Source: Bradyrhizobium sp. 141
Lineage (GTDB): Bacteria > Pseudomonadota > Alphaproteobacteria > Rhizobiales > Xanthobacteraceae
NCBI RefSeq assembly: GCF_023074055.1
Contig: NZ_JADPKR010000025.1
Location: forward strand, 175,820-239,819
Direction: 5' to 3'
Length of the DNA stretch: 64,000 bases
In this document: positions 19,371-29,443 of the stretch, one piece after another
Layout of the letters: each line of letters begins with the position of its first letter
Position numbering within the stretch: position 1 is the first letter of the stretch
Notes under the pieces: model-generated
What the model was told of the DNA's origin: nothing
What the model saw: only the letters and a program-made list of their open reading frames with translations
Database searches by the model: none
Position numbers and translations under genes: made by a program

Positions 19371-19763
19371 CTACAACGTCGCGCGCTGCTTGTCTCGCCC
19401 GATGGGCCCGTAAAGGCCGACCCCCGAGGGGACCGGGAGGCGGTGGGACTCGGGCCTTGCCGCAGCCATTTGGGCCCGCAGGTCGGCCAGCTCTCCCCTG
19501 GCCGCCCGTGCCTCCGCCTCGTGGCGGCGCGCCGCGCGCCGCCAGCGCCGCTGGCCGACCCAGACGGCAGAGCCGCCCGCGAAGACCCCGAGGGCGGCGA
19601 CCAGTATCAGGAGCAGGAACAGCGGCAGCGTGACCGACAATGACGGGTCGTTCGCAATGAAGGGATCGAACGAGACTGTGATGAAGTGCCGGTTGGCCAC
19701 CGCGAAGGCCACCAGGATCAGGCCCAGCGGAATCACGATCAGCGCGGTCAGGAACTTTCGCAT
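19371..19763 (-). CDS. LapA-domain (DUF1049) inner-membrane protein
   Basis: This 130-aa protein has two N-terminal hydrophobic segments (about residues 6-28 and 42-68). A basic, alanine/arginine-rich coiled-coil-like tail (ARRHEAEARAARGELADLRAQ) follows. This is the layout of the LapA/YciS-type lipopolysaccharide assembly family. It sits 71 bp downstream of ihfB in the same direction, a neighbourhood conserved in many Proteobacteria. A role in LPS assembly is family knowledge only. Confidence 0.8.
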   Translation of the reverse strand: MRKFLTALIVIPLGLILVAFAVANRHFITVSFDPFIANDPSLSVTLPLFLLLILVAALGVFAGGSAVWVGQRRWRRAARRHEAEARAARGELADLRAQMAAARPESHRLPVPSGVGLYGPIGRDKQRATL

Positions 19764-19834
19764 CTCGCTTCGCTCGCCTTGAATCGAGTTTCCGGCCGCA
19801 TCTCGCGCGACCGCAGGAAACCCTGACGCTAGAC

Positions 19835-20140
19835 TCAGTCTGGCGCGCCGGGATCCGGATGGTCGCGGTTCAGCCGCTCGCGCATTTCCTTGCCGGTCTT
19901 GAAGAACGGAACGCTCTTCTGATCGACGGGCACATGAGCGCCGGTACGCGGATTGCGCCCGGCGCGTGCAGGGCGATGCTTGACCGAGAAGGCACCGAAG
20001 CCGCGCAGCTCGACGCGATCACCGCGCGCGAGGGCCGCTACGATCTCTTCGAGAATCGCATTCACAATGTTCTCGACATCCCGCTGGTACAGATGCGGGT
20101 TGTGCTCGGCGATACGCTGAACAAGTTCGGATTTGATCAT
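19835..20140 (-). CDS. ihfB: Integration host factor subunit beta
   Basis: This 101-aa HU/IHF-family protein shows the DNA-bending beta-arm region [20 protein letters not shown] and the helix start [17 protein letters not shown]. The length and the R-N-P-R-T-G loop with its intercalating Pro fit IhfB rather than HU. It acts with IhfA (not in this window) as a nucleoid protein and as cofactor for integrases and sigma-54 promoters, both of which are present nearby (integrase at 58.6 kb, rpoN at 37.6 kb). Confidence 0.95.
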   Translation of the reverse strand: MIKSELVQRIAEHNPHLYQRDVENIVNAILEEIVAALARGDRVELRGFGAFSVKHRPARAGRNPRTGAHVPVDQKSVPFFKTGKEMRERLNRDHPDPGAPD

Positions 20141-20311
20141 CGAGAGATAGGACCCGGAAGCGTGCGGATGACCATTTCCGTGAAAATACCTTGATCTGTC
20201 AAGACGCTAAATCAAGGTTGAGCGTCGTGAAAATGCGTGACAAATGCCAAAAAAGCGGGCTGCCCCGACGCCCGTCAGACGGGAAAACCCTGAGGCGCTC
20301 GCCCAGTTCCC

Positions 20312-21292
20312 TCAGTTTGAGGCGGCCGGCTGCCACAGGGCCAGCATTCCATCCATTCCGAACCGATCGACCGCCTGCGCAACGCCGGTTTGCCCAATTT
20401 GATGCGCAATCGAGCCCAAACCGAGCGCTTCCAGCGTGATGGCTGCCGCACTCTTGAGGAACGGCAGATCGCCAAAGCGCGGCTCGAGCTTGTAATCGCG
20501 CACAGAGAGCCCCTTCTTGACGCCCTTCTGCTCGACCAGCCAGGTCACCGCGGCCTTCTCGTCGCCGATCTGATCGATCAGCTTGAGGTCGATTGCCTGG
20601 CGCCCCGTGAAGACGCGGCCGTCGGCCACTTTCTCGAGCTGCGTGTCATCCATGCCACGCCGTTCCTTCACCAGCCCCCTGAACCAGGCGTAGGAATCCT
20701 TCACCAGCGCGTCGAGCGCGGCGCGCGCCTCGGGGCTGGTGGGCTCGAAACCGTTGGGCGCGGCCTTCAGCGGCGACGACTTCACCTCCTCGACCTTGAC
20801 GCCGATGGTCTTCAGGAGCTCCGAGACGTTGGGATATTGGAACAGCACACCGATCGACCCGACCAGCGAGCTCTGCTGGGCAATGATGTGGTCGCTGGCA
20901 ATCGCCGTAATGTAGCCGCCGGAGGCAGCCAGGCCCTCGACGACCACGACGAGCGGCTTCTTCGCCTTCAACCGGACGAGCGAATCGTAGAGCTGCTCGG
21001 AGCCGGCAGTGGTGCCGCCCGGCGAGTTGATGTGAACGATGACCGCGGCGGCCTGCGAATTCTCCAGCCGCTCCAGCGCCTGCGTGCGATCGGAATCGCT
21101 GCGGATCAGGCCCTCGATGTGGACCCGCGCGATCGAGCCAGCGGATGCGAACGTGCCGCGCGCGCCTGGCGTCGCAATCAGCGCAAAGCTTGCGATCGCC
21201 GCGATCGCGATCAGCGCGGCCATGACGCGCCAGAACGTCAGCTTGCGACGGATCCGGCGACGATCGACGATGATGTCCGAATCGAGCGACAT
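20312..21292 (-). CDS. sppA: Signal peptide peptidase SppA (short form)
   Basis: This 326-aa protein has one N-terminal membrane anchor (about residues 19-42) and the S49 peptidase fold. The segment EGLAASGGYITAIAS precedes the nucleophile Ser in SLVGSIGVLFQYPN. The general-base Lys is probably in the VKSSPLKAAPNGFEP region. This is the roughly 36-kDa single-repeat form. It should degrade cleaved signal peptides at the periplasmic face of the membrane. ihfB follows after 171 bp on the same strand. Confidence 0.93.
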   Translation of the reverse strand: MSLDSDIIVDRRRIRRKLTFWRVMAALIAIAAIASFALIATPGARGTFASAGSIARVHIEGLIRSDSDRTQALERLENSQAAAVIVHINSPGGTTAGSEQLYDSLVRLKAKKPLVVVVEGLAASGGYITAIASDHIIAQQSSLVGSIGVLFQYPNVSELLKTIGVKVEEVKSSPLKAAPNGFEPTSPEARAALDALVKDSYAWFRGLVKERRGMDDTQLEKVADGRVFTGRQAIDLKLIDQIGDEKAAVTWLVEQKGVKKGLSVRDYKLEPRFGDLPFLKSAAAITLEALGLGSIAHQIGQTGVAQAVDRFGMDGMLALWQPAASN

Positions 21293-21404
21293 CGAGATAT
21301 CTCCAAATGAAAGGCCGGGCGCGTTGTGCCGTCACGGCGTGACCAACGGCTTATCTGGATACATCAATTGCGGCGCAATTTGAAGACAACAAGGCTGTGA
21401 CTGC

Positions 21405-21491
21405 GTAGCCCGGATGGAGCGAAGCGTAATCCGGGGAAGTCGATCCGCGAGGTGAGAATCCCGGATTTTCGCTTCGCTCCATCCGGGCTAC
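21405..21491. repeat. Inverted repeat of the GTAGCCCGGATGGAGCGAAGCG type
   Basis: The 22-bp arms at 21405-21426 and 21470-21491 are exact complements. The centre holds AATCCGGG/CCCGGATT. It lies between the starts of sppA and the terminator of rpsA and contains no gene. A degraded relative (CGTAGCCCGGAGGGCGAAGC) occurs after tRNA-Ala near 26315. Confidence 0.85.
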
Positions 21492-21512
21492 AGGCGGCAA
21501 CTACGAGCAACA

Positions 21513-21544
21513 CACAAAAAAGCCCCGGCTCACGCCGGGGCTTT
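21513..21544 (-). terminator. Rho-independent terminator of rpsA
   Basis: A 9-bp stem (AGCCCCGGC / GCCGGGGCT) with loop TCAC is followed, read on the minus strand, by TTTTTTGTGTG. It begins 26 bp past the rpsA stop. Confidence 0.88.
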
Positions 21545-21569
21545 GATGTCAGCGAAACGCAGGTTTCGC

Positions 21570-23276
21570 TTACTTGCTGTCGCGGTTCTTGAGCGCGGTG
21601 CCCAGGATGTCGCCGAGCGTCGCCCCCGAATCGGAGGAGCCGTACTGCGCGATGGCTTCCTTCTCCTCGGCGACTTCGAGCGCCTTGATCGACACCTGGA
21701 CCTTGCGGGCCTTCTTGTCGAACTGGATCACGCGGGCATCGACCTTCTCACCGACGGCAAAGCGTTCGGCGCGCTGGTCGTTGCGGTCACGGGCGAGCTC
21801 CGAGCGCTTGATGAAGGTCGAGAAGTCGGTACCGGTGATCTTCACCTCGATACCGCTTTCCTTCACTTCGAGCACTTCGCAGGTCACGACCGCGCCCTTC
21901 TTGACATCGCCCGGCTCGGCGAAGGGGTCGCCTTCGAGCTGCTTGATGCCGAGCGAGATGCGCTCCTTCTCGACGTCCACATCGAGCACCACGGCCTTCA
22001 CCATGTCGCCCTTCTTGTAGTTGTCGATCACCTGCTCGCCCGGAAGCTTCCAGTCGAGGTCGGAGAGATGGACCATGCCGTCGACGTCGCCCTCGAGGCC
22101 CAGGAACAGGCCGAACTCGGTCTTGTTCTTGACCTCGCCCTCGACCGTCGAACCGGTCGGGTGACCTTCGACGAAGACCTCCCAGGGGTTGCGCATGGTC
22201 TGCTTGAGGCCGAGCGAGATGCGGCGCTTGACGGAATCGACTTCCAGCACCTGCACGTCGACTTCCTGCGAGGTCGAGACGATCTTGCCGGGGTGCATGT
22301 TCTTCTTGGTCCACGACATCTCGGAGACGTGGATCAGGCCTTCGATGCCCGGCTCGAGCTCGACGAACGCACCGTAGTCGGTGATGTTGGTGACGCGGCC
22401 GGTGAAGCGGGCACCCAGCGGGTACTTGGCTTCGATGCCCTGCCACGGATCGTCCAGCAGCTGCTTCATGCCCAGCGAGATGCGGTGCGTCTCGTGGTTG
22501 ATCTTGATGATCTTGACCTTCACGGTCTGGCCGATCGAGAGCACCTCGGTCGGATGGTTGACGCGGCGCCACGCGATGTCGGTGACGTGGAGCAGGCCGT
22601 CGATGCCGCCGAGATCAACGAACGCACCGTAATCGGTGATGTTCTTGACCACGCCGTCGATGACCTGACCCTCTTCGAGGTTCTGCACCAGCTCCTGACG
22701 CTGCTCGGCGCGGGTCTCTTCCAGCACGGTGCGGCGGGACACGACGATGTTGCCGCGGCGGCGGTCCATCTTGAGGATCTGGAACGGCTGCGAGTTGTTC
22801 ATCAGCGGCGCAACGTCGCGGATCGGACGGATGTCGACCTGCGAGCGCGGCAGGAAGGCCACGGCACCGTCGAGATCGACGGTGAAGCCGCCCTTGACCT
22901 GGTTGAAGATGACGCCGTTGACCTTCTCGTTGCTCTGGAACGCCTTCTCGAGCTTGCCCCAGCTCTCTTCACGGCGCGCCTTGTCGCGCGACAGCACGGC
23001 TTCGCCGAGGGCGTTCTCGATGCGATCGAGGAACACTTCAACCTCGTCGCCGACCTTCAGTTCACTGTCACGGCCGGGGCCGGAAAATTCGCGCAGGGCG
23101 ACGCGGCCCTCGGTCTTCAGGCCGACGTCGATGACGGCCATGTCCTTTTCAATTGCAACCACCTTGCCCTTGACGACGGAGCTTTCCTGCAGGTTGCCGC
23201 CTGCGAAGGACTCGTCGAGCATCGCGGCGAAATCGTCGCGCGACGGGCTATAGGTATCAGCAGAAGTCGAAGCCAT
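21570..23276 (-). CDS. rpsA: 30S ribosomal protein S1
   Basis: This 568-aa protein is built from about six S1 RNA-binding repeats, recognisable by recurring GAFVDLGG-, GAFVELEPG- and GLFLGLEG-like turns followed by GLIHVSEMSW-type segments. It binds mRNA leaders and recruits them to the 30S subunit. The ATG at 23276 gives the normal start (MASTSADTYSPSRDDF); the frame continues another 76 codons upstream but is poorly coding. It lies downstream of cmk on the same strand with a 267-bp leader, the usual cmk-rpsA order. A strong terminator follows. Confidence 0.97.
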   Translation of the reverse strand: MASTSADTYSPSRDDFAAMLDESFAGGNLQESSVVKGKVVAIEKDMAVIDVGLKTEGRVALREFSGPGRDSELKVGDEVEVFLDRIENALGEAVLSRDKARREESWGKLEKAFQSNEKVNGVIFNQVKGGFTVDLDGAVAFLPRSQVDIRPIRDVAPLMNNSQPFQILKMDRRRGNIVVSRRTVLEETRAEQRQELVQNLEEGQVIDGVVKNITDYGAFVDLGGIDGLLHVTDIAWRRVNHPTEVLSIGQTVKVKIIKINHETHRISLGMKQLLDDPWQGIEAKYPLGARFTGRVTNITDYGAFVELEPGIEGLIHVSEMSWTKKNMHPGKIVSTSQEVDVQVLEVDSVKRRISLGLKQTMRNPWEVFVEGHPTGSTVEGEVKNKTEFGLFLGLEGDVDGMVHLSDLDWKLPGEQVIDNYKKGDMVKAVVLDVDVEKERISLGIKQLEGDPFAEPGDVKKGAVVTCEVLEVKESGIEVKITGTDFSTFIKRSELARDRNDQRAERFAVGEKVDARVIQFDKKARKVQVSIKALEVAEEKEAIAQYGSSDSGATLGDILGTALKNRDSK

Positions 23277-23543
23277 TTGTTCTCCAGTTGCGGATGTCGT
23301 GCCGGCCGTTGGGTTCATGGGCGCATCGCACACGCAGTGTCGGAAGGTCCGCAAAACCTTCGAGCGACCGCTCGGTGCTCCGGCCTTGGAGGCGGAGCAG
23401 CGGAAGCGGGCCGGCAGAGGCCCGCGCGTTCGATACGTGGAAAATCTTTGTCCGGAGCCTGGATCGCGCCGGTCCCGAACAGGGAGCTGACGTATCGACC
23501 TCAAAGAGCGGGAGCGGGCGCTTCCTCCAATGACGGCGGCGGC

Positions 23544-24182
23544 TTAACCCCGCGACCGGCCCGCTCGGACAGCCTCGATAATGTCGATGGCGGCCCGGAC
23601 GCCGCCTTCTATATCCAGTTGGGAGTTATCTAGCAAGTAAGCATCCGGGGCCGGTTTCAAAGGCGCGATCGGGCGGTTCTTGTCGCGTTCGTCGCGCTGG
23701 ATGATATCGGCGAGCACGGCGGCCTCGTCCGCCTCTTCCCCCCTCGCCTTGGCCTCCATGGTCCGGCGGCGGGCGCGGACCTTGGGGTCGGCGACGACGA
23801 AGATCTTTACGTCGGCGTCCGGGCAGATCACGGTTCCAATGTCCCGGCCATCAAGCACGGCGCCGGGCGGATCGGCGGCGAATTGCCGCTGGAAATTGAC
23901 CAGGACCTCGCGAACCCTGGGGATCGCCGAGACAATCGAGGCGCCCTCACCGGCCTTCTGGGTCTTCAGGGCGGGATTGCCGAACTTCTCGGGATCGAGC
24001 TCCAAGGCGGCCTGCACCGCAGCCGCCTCGTCGTTGAGATCCTGCCCGGACTGCATCAGCGCATAGGCCACCGCGCGATAGATCACGCCGGTATCGAGAT
24101 GACGATAGCCGTAATGGTGCGCAAGACGCTTGCCGAGCGTCCCCTTGCCCGAGGCCGCGGGCCCGTCGATGGCGATGATCAT
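23544..24182 (-). CDS. cmk: Cytidylate kinase
   Basis: This 212-aa P-loop kinase phosphorylates CMP and dCMP. The Walker A motif [16 protein letters not shown] is at residues 3-18. [20 protein letters not shown] carries the substrate-binding region and RDERDKNR the lid arginines. It overlaps aroA by 4 bp (ATGA). The aroA-cmk-rpsA order is widely conserved in Proteobacteria. Confidence 0.97.
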   Translation of the reverse strand: MIIAIDGPAASGKGTLGKRLAHHYGYRHLDTGVIYRAVAYALMQSGQDLNDEAAAVQAALELDPEKFGNPALKTQKAGEGASIVSAIPRVREVLVNFQRQFAADPPGAVLDGRDIGTVICPDADVKIFVVADPKVRARRRTMEAKARGEEADEAAVLADIIQRDERDKNRPIAPLKPAPDAYLLDNSQLDIEGGVRAAIDIIEAVRAGRSRG

Positions 24183-25516
24183 GAAAACTCGGCCCCTAGC
24201 GAACGCATCATCGGAATGAAGTCCGGAAAGCTGGTGGCGATGAAGGCGGTGTCGTCGACGCTCACGGGCTGGTCGGAGGCGCAGCCCATCACCAGCGCGG
24301 ACATCGCGATGCGATGGTCCATGTGGGTGGCGACGAGGCCGCCGCCGGGAACGTGGCCACGGCCTTCGACGATGAGATCGTCGCCGGACACCTCGACCTT
24401 CACACCGTTGACGCGCAGCATGTCGGCGGTTGCCTCCAGGCGGTCGGATTCCTTGACGCGCAGTTCGTGCAAGCCGCGCATGATGGTGGTGCCTTCGGCG
24501 AAGGACGCCGCCACCGCCAGCACCAGATATTCGTCGATCATCGAGGGCGCACGCTCCGGCGGCACCTCGACGCCGCGCAGTTTCGAGGCCCGCACGCGCA
24601 GCTGCGCCATCGGCTCGCCGGTGTCCCCGCGCACCTCGCTTTCCTCGATGGAAGCGCCCATCTCGCGTAGCGTGGTGAACAGGCCGGTGCGCAGCGGATT
24701 GGTCATGACGTCGGACAGGACGACGTCGGAGCCCTCGACGATCAGCGCTGCGACCACCGGGAAAGCGGCCGAGGAGGGATCGGCGGGCACCACCACGGTG
24801 GCGCCGTGCAGCTCGGGTTGGCCCTTGAGCGTGATACGGCGGCCATGCACGCCCTCCCGCGCGGAGGAGATGTCGGCGCCAAAATGCTTCAGCATCAATT
24901 CGGTATGGTCGCGGCTGGCTTCGGTCTCGATGACGGTCGTGGTGCCGGGTGCGGCGAGGCCCGCCAGCAGCACCGCCGACTTGATCTGGGCCGAGGCGAC
25001 CGGGGTCGTGTAGGTGATCGGCAGCGGATCGCGCGCGCCCTGGAGGGTCAGCGGCAGCCGACCGCCCTCACCACCAGAAATGACCTTCGCGCCCATCTTT
25101 TCGAGCGGATCGAGGATCCGGCGCATCGGGCGGCTGCGCAGCGAGGCATCGCCGTCGAACACCGCCGAGATCGGGCAGCCAGCCACGGCACCCATCACCA
25201 GCCGGCAGCCGGTGCCGGAGTTGCCGAAATCCAGAGGCGCCTTGGGTGGGGCGAAGCCCGCGACGCCGACGCCGTTTAGCTTCCAGGCGAAATCACCGGT
25301 GCGCTCGACCTTGGCGCCCAGCGCCTGCATGGATTTGGCGGTGTTGAGGACGTCCTCGCCCTCCAGAAGACCCGAAATCTTGGTCTCGCCGACCGCGAGC
25401 GCACCCAGGATGAGGGCCCGGTGAGAGATCGACTTGTCCCCGGGCACCCGTACTTTCCCGGTCAGGGGACCGCTGGCGCGAGACTGAAGCGGCCTCGGTT
25501 GGTCGGAATGAGTCAA
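24179..25516 (-). CDS. aroA: 3-phosphoshikimate 1-carboxyvinyltransferase (EPSP synthase)
   Basis: This shikimate-pathway enzyme of about 445 aa has the PEP/shikimate-binding motifs [17 protein letters not shown] near the start and [17 protein letters not shown]. The C-terminal signature is [14 protein letters not shown]. The G-D-K-S and N-S-G-T-G pattern with an Ala/Gly-rich context is consistent with the class II family found in rhizobia, but class assignment is tentative. The start is read as TTG at 25516 because AAGGA lies 7 nt upstream; the alternative GTG at 25564 lacks a ribosome-binding site. It is coupled to cmk by an ATGA overlap. Confidence 0.93.
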   Translation of the reverse strand: MTHSDQPRPLQSRASGPLTGKVRVPGDKSISHRALILGALAVGETKISGLLEGEDVLNTAKSMQALGAKVERTGDFAWKLNGVGVAGFAPPKAPLDFGNSGTGCRLVMGAVAGCPISAVFDGDASLRSRPMRRILDPLEKMGAKVISGGEGGRLPLTLQGARDPLPITYTTPVASAQIKSAVLLAGLAAPGTTTVIETEASRDHTELMLKHFGADISSAREGVHGRRITLKGQPELHGATVVVPADPSSAAFPVVAALIVEGSDVVLSDVMTNPLRTGLFTTLREMGASIEESEVRGDTGEPMAQLRVRASKLRGVEVPPERAPSMIDEYLVLAVAASFAEGTTIMRGLHELRVKESDRLEATADMLRVNGVKVEVSGDDLIVEGRGHVPGGGLVATHMDHRIAMSALVMGCASDQPVSVDDTAFIATSFPDFIPMMRSLGAEFS

Positions 25517-25676
25517 GATTGTGTCCTTGGATGAGCCCTGAGGGGACTGCGGCGCAGGTACCACATGGTCCGGGCCCCGTCACGGGCATGTCGTTCTCCC
25601 GTAATGCGCTATTGACAGCGGGCCGCCAACTAGCCAAGTGAAACACCGCTTTTCAGACATTCCCAGGATTCCTGCC

Positions 25677-26084
25677 GTGGCCAAGTCCGAACTCGGAACT
25701 AAACGTATTTGCCCGACCACGGGCAAGAAGTTCTATGACCTCAACAAGAATCCGGTGATCTCGCCCTATACCGGCGAAGTGGTGCCGATCGCCCCGGTGG
25801 CGCCCGCGCGCGTGCCCCGCGGCGCCGAAGCCCGGCACACGGCGACGGCGGACGCCACGCCGGAGCCGGCGGAGGTCGAAGAGGTCTCGCTCGAGGAGGC
25901 CGACGCCGAGGAGAACACCGGCAAGGTCAAGGCTGCCGTGCCCGAATCCGAGGACGACATCGAGGCCGACGAGACCATTGACGACGACGATGACGATGAT
26001 TCGACCTTCATCGCCGACGACGAAGAGGGCGACGAGGACGTGACCGACATCATTGGTGATGTCGGCGGTGATGAAGAGACTTGA
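25677..26084 (+). CDS. TIGR02300 family protein
   Basis: This protein of about 135 aa is of unknown function and conserved in alphaproteobacteria. The conserved N-terminus reads AKSELGTKRICPTTGKKFYD and includes a single Cys. A long strongly acidic tail follows (runs of Asp and Glu, for example DETIDDDDDDDSTF). The GTG at 25677 has AGGA 8 nt upstream; the frame opens at 25638 but those residues are not conserved-looking. It is divergent from aroA and stands 95 bp before tRNA-Ala. Confidence 0.88.
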   Translation: MAKSELGTKRICPTTGKKFYDLNKNPVISPYTGEVVPIAPVAPARVPRGAEARHTATADATPEPAEVEEVSLEEADAEENTGKVKAAVPESEDDIEADETIDDDDDDDSTFIADDEEGDEDVTDIIGDVGGDEET

Positions 26085-26178
26085 GATCAGCCCTGATCTG
26101 TGAAAAAGGGTGCACCGCGCGAGTCACCAGGGCTCGCCGGTTGGGGTGAACCACCAGGGTTCATCCCGCGAGGACTAA

Positions 26179-26254
<76 letters not shown>

Positions 26255-26395
26255 GCCTTCGCTGGCTTCGCCAGCTACGGCTCGGCAAGCCCTCTCGTAG
26301 CGAAGGCTGCCGCGGCGTAGCCCGGAGGGCGAAGCCGGGCTTCATCAGATCAAGAGCGGATGTAAGCTCTCCCTCTACAGTTGGGGGAGCATTCC

Positions 26396-26632
26396 GTGAA
26401 ATACGTCTACATTCTTGAGAGCCTCGATTCCCTCCACTTCTATGTCGGGATTACCGACGACGTGCGCGCCCGATTGACGAAGCACAATGCTGGCGAGGTA
26501 GCTCACACCTCGAAATACGGACCTTGGCGTCTTAAGACTTATATTGCGTTCAGCAACGAGAAGCAGGCAATCGCGTTCGAAAGGTACCTAAAGTCAGCGT
26601 CCGGCCGCGCGTTCGCCAAGAAGCGGCTCTAA
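26396..26632 (+). CDS. GIY-YIG nuclease-domain protein (UPF0213-like)
   Basis: This 78-aa protein is a minimal GIY-YIG domain. The YVYIL...YVGIT pair is at residues 3-20, the conserved Arg is in RARLTKHN, and the Glu lies in the C-terminal AFERYLKS segment. The GTG at 26396 is preceded by GGGGGAG at 6-7 nt. It stands alone behind tRNA-Ala. Small stand-alone members are common in Rhizobiales, and a DNA-repair or RNA role is unproven. Confidence 0.85.
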   Translation: MKYVYILESLDSLHFYVGITDDVRARLTKHNAGEVAHTSKYGPWRLKTYIAFSNEKQAIAFERYLKSASGRAFAKKRL

Positions 26633-26638
26633 CCGCCC

Positions 26639-27100
26639 CTACTCCCCAATCACCGCATTCAGCCGGTCCCGCAGCGCGACGATCTCGTCCTTCATCGCAA
26701 CCAGTTCCGGCACCGAGCAGTCCGAGGCCGCCAGGATCGACTGCGGCACATTGCGGGCTTTTTCCTTCAAGGCGTGTCCCTGCGCCGTCAGCGCGATCAG
26801 GACCTGACGCTCATCCTCGCTCGAGCGGGTGCGCCTCACGAGATGGGCGGCCTCCAGCCGCTTGAGCAGCGGCGTCAGCGTGCCCGAATCCAGGAACAAT
26901 CTTTCGCCGATGTCCTTGACCGGGACGTCGTCGCGCTCCCACAGCACCAGCATGACGAGATATTGGGGATAGGTCAGGCCGAGCCGGTCCAAAAGCGGCT
27001 TGTAGACGCGGTTGAACGCATGCGCGGCCGAATAGACCGCAAAGCAGATCTGGTTGTCGAGCCGCAGCGGCGCGTCCGCTGCAGATGATTTTCGAGGCAT
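26639..27100 (-). CDS. ohrR: MarR-family organic peroxide sensor OhrR
   Basis: This 153-aa winged-helix regulator has the redox-sensing N-terminal Cys in [15 protein letters not shown] (about residue 19). The partner Tyr region follows ([14 protein letters not shown]) and the DNA-binding wing lies in [12 protein letters not shown]. It is divergent from ohr with a 150-bp spacer that carries two palindromes. Peroxide oxidation of the Cys should release the operator, as in characterised OhrR proteins. Confidence 0.93.
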   Translation of the reverse strand: MPRKSSAADAPLRLDNQICFAVYSAAHAFNRVYKPLLDRLGLTYPQYLVMLVLWERDDVPVKDIGERLFLDSGTLTPLLKRLEAAHLVRRTRSSEDERQVLIALTAQGHALKEKARNVPQSILAASDCSVPELVAMKDEIVALRDRLNAVIGE

Positions 27101-27147
27101 GGAGAATCTCTCGGGTTTGTCTCATTCTGGGGCCGCGCGCGGCCACA

Positions 27148-27202
27148 TTCAATTGCGAACAATTAAATGTGAGACTTTGCAATTTCAATTGCGCACAATC
27201 TA
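27148..27202. promoter_or_regulatory. Candidate OhrR operator: two AATTG-N4-CAATT palindromes
   Basis: The first site, AATTGCGAACAATT, is at 27151-27164. The second, CAATTGCGCACAATCTAATTG, is at 27186-27206 and overlaps a third AATTG. They lie between divergent ohrR and ohr and share the CAATTGCG-ACAAT core. Position and symmetry fit a shared autoregulatory OhrR-binding region. Confidence 0.7.
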
Positions 27203-27250
27203 ATTGTCTGCGATATGGATTGCACCCCATCGAAACCCAGGGAGACGACA

Positions 27251-27676
27251 ATGTCCGTGAACGTCCTCTACAAGACCAGCGCCAAGGCCACCGGCGGCCG
27301 CGACGGCCATGCTGCAACCCTTGACGGCGCGCTCGACGTCAAGCTGACCACGCCGAAGGAGCTCGGCGGCGGAGGCGGCGCCGGTAACAATCCCGAGCAG
27401 CTGTTCGCGGCCGGCTATGCCGCCTGCTTCATCGGCGCGATGAAGTTCGTGGCCTCGCAGGGCGGTCCCAAGGTTCCGGCCGACGCCTCCGTGACCTCGA
27501 CCGTCGGCATCGGTCCGCGCTCGGAGGGCGGCTTCGGTCTCGACATCGATCTCGCCGTCTCGCTGCCGGGCCTTGCCCGCACTGAAGCCGAGGCGCTGGT
27601 CGAGAAGGCGCACCAAGTGTGCCCCTATTCCAACGCCACGCGCGGCAATGTCGACGTTCGCCTGACGGTCGTCTGA
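27251..27676 (+). CDS. ohr: Organic hydroperoxide resistance protein Ohr
   Basis: This 141-aa OsmC/Ohr-family thiol peroxidase has both active-site cysteines, in [12 protein letters not shown] and in [11 protein letters not shown]. The conserved substrate-side segment [14 protein letters not shown] is present. It reduces organic hydroperoxides, normally with dihydrolipoamide. The ATG at 27251 follows GGGAGACGAC. It is divergent from ohrR, so induction by organic peroxides is expected. Confidence 0.97.
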   Translation: MSVNVLYKTSAKATGGRDGHAATLDGALDVKLTTPKELGGGGGAGNNPEQLFAAGYAACFIGAMKFVASQGGPKVPADASVTSTVGIGPRSEGGFGLDIDLAVSLPGLARTEAEALVEKAHQVCPYSNATRGNVDVRLTVV

Positions 27677-27852
27677 TCGGAACGGCGGATTGGCTGGCCC
27701 GGGATCCCCCTCGGGCCGGCCGCTTCCGTTTGTTTTACCACGCCGCGGGATTGACCGGCGGCGGCGCATACGGCCCTACGCGCGGGGCCATTGCTGGCAT
27801 GCACGAACCTCGCTAGGCCTGTGATCGAACATCGACACAGGGAAGCGAAAGC

Positions 27853-29058
27853 ATGAGTTCGGAAGCCGCCACAGGTGCCATGAGCGGACTGCGCGTCATC
27901 GATCTCACGCGCGTGCTCGGCGGTCCTTACTGCACTCAGATCCTCGCCGACCATGGCGCCGACGTGATCAAGATCGAGCCGCCTGCGGGCGACGAGGTGC
28001 GCGAATGGGGCCCTCCCTTCCACGAGGAGGACGCGGCCTATTTCATCGGCATCAACCGCAACAAGCGCTCGATCGGTCTCGACCTCGCCTCCGAGGGCGG
28101 CCGGATTGTGCTGCTGAAGATGCTGGAGATCGCCGACGTCCTGATCGAGAATTTCAAGCCGGGCACGCTGGAGAAATGGGGCATCGGCAGCGAGGTGCTG
28201 CGCGAGAAATTCCCGCGCCTCGTGCACTGCCGGATCTGCGGCTTCGGCGCCGACGGTCCGCGCGGCGGCAATCCCGGCTATGACGCCATCATCCAGGCCA
28301 TGACCGGCATGATCGCCGCGACCGGCTCGCCCGAGAGCGGGCCGATGCGGATCGGCGTGCCCTTGGTCGACATCACCACCGGACTCTATGCGGCGATCGG
28401 CATCCTGATGGCACTGTCGGAGCGGCAGCGCTCCGGCAAGGGCCAGTTCCTGGAGACGACGCTGTACGAGACCGGTCTTGCCATCATGCATCCGCACACC
28501 GCGAATTATTTCATGCATGGCAAGCCGCCGTCGCTCACCGGCAACGAGCACCCGAACCTCGTGCCCTACGCGATCTTCCCGACCAAGACCGACGACATCT
28601 TCATCGGCGTCGGCAATGACGGCACCTTCCGCAAGCTCGCCAAGGAGATCGGCAAGCCCGAGCTCGGCACCGATCCGCGCTTTGCCCGCAACAAGGACCG
28701 CATCGCCAACCGCGAGGCGCTGCGTGCCGAGCTCGCCGCCGTGTTCAGCCAGCACGAGGCCGAGCCGCTGTGCAATCGCCTGCTTGCCGCGGGCCTGCCT
28801 GCAGGGCCCGTGCAGAAGATCGATCAGGCGTTGACCAACCCGCACACGATCGCGCGCGGGGATATTATCGAGAAGGACTGGTACAAGGGCGTCGCGTCGC
28901 CGATCCGGCTGGACCGCAGCAAGCCGAGCCTGCGCCGGCTACCGCCGAAATTCAGTCAGCACTCCCAGGAAGTGCTGCGCGAGTTCGGCTACTCCAAGGC
29001 CGAGATCGACGCGATGGTCGAAAAGGGCACGGTCTGCGGCCCCGAGCGCAAGCGCTAG
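27853..29058 (+). CDS. CaiB/BaiF family III CoA-transferase
   Basis: This 401-aa family III CoA-transferase opens with GLRVIDLTRVLGGPYCTQIL. The catalytic Asp is in NPGYDAIIQAMTG. The segment EPPAGDEVREWGPPF is typical of the family. Substrates cannot be read from sequence; relatives act on formyl-, succinyl-, carnitinyl- or aromatic-acyl-CoA. It stands alone, and a large palindromic repeat follows. A GAAAGC purine stretch precedes the ATG. Confidence 0.9.
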   Translation: MSSEAATGAMSGLRVIDLTRVLGGPYCTQILADHGADVIKIEPPAGDEVREWGPPFHEEDAAYFIGINRNKRSIGLDLASEGGRIVLLKMLEIADVLIENFKPGTLEKWGIGSEVLREKFPRLVHCRICGFGADGPRGGNPGYDAIIQAMTGMIAATGSPESGPMRIGVPLVDITTGLYAAIGILMALSERQRSGKGQFLETTLYETGLAIMHPHTANYFMHGKPPSLTGNEHPNLVPYAIFPTKTDDIFIGVGNDGTFRKLAKEIGKPELGTDPRFARNKDRIANREALRAELAAVFSQHEAEPLCNRLLAAGLPAGPVQKIDQALTNPHTIARGDIIEKDWYKGVASPIRLDRSKPSLRRLPPKFSQHSQEVLREFGYSKAEIDAMVEKGTVCGPERKR

Positions 29059-29092
29059 GGCGAGAACTAGATCGAGCGTCAACGGTGGTGCG

Positions 29093-29212
29093 CTCCCTCT
29101 CCCGCTAGCGGGAGAGGGTTGGGGAGAGGGTGTCTCCACAACGGGACAATTCCCTAGAGGAAAGAACCCTCACCCGCGCCTTCGGAGCGACCTCTCCCGC
29201 AAGCGGGAGAGG
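29093..29212. repeat. Double palindrome with CCTCTCCCGCNAGCGGGAGAGG units
   Basis: Two near-identical palindromes, at 29095-29118 and 29191-29212, are joined by GGGGAGAGGGTG and AACCCTCACCC arms that can also pair. It lies between the CoA-transferase and ugpB. This is the familiar alphaproteobacterial intergenic repeat. The remaining 230 bp up to ugpB hold only a presumed promoter, not resolved. Confidence 0.85.
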
Positions 29213-29443
29213 TTTTCGAATGCGTGGCCCGAGCTTTCCACATCTGAGCAATGCCGCACTGCGGCGCGGGCACGTCAGTGCACTGCGAACGGCGGAGGCT
29301 GTCCCTTCGCCTTCGCCTATTTTCCGGCTTCCCTTTTGCAGCGCTTGCCGCTTTCGTTTCGGCCGCTTACACAGTCATGTGAACGTCATATGGCACTGCT
29401 AGCGCAAGCGCTTCTTTAGTGACGGGCAAGGGAGGTTTTCTTG

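Noticed and set aside
21543..23633. 696-codon plus-strand frame opposite rpsA
   Set aside because: It is an antisense shadow of the S1 repeats; its Asp/Leu/Val-rich repetitive look is the complement of rpsA.
29093..29212. Repeated CCTCTCCCGC units considered as a CRISPR-like array
   Set aside because: Only two units exist, they are palindromes with arms that pair, and there are no regular spacers. No CRISPR array is seen anywhere in the window.
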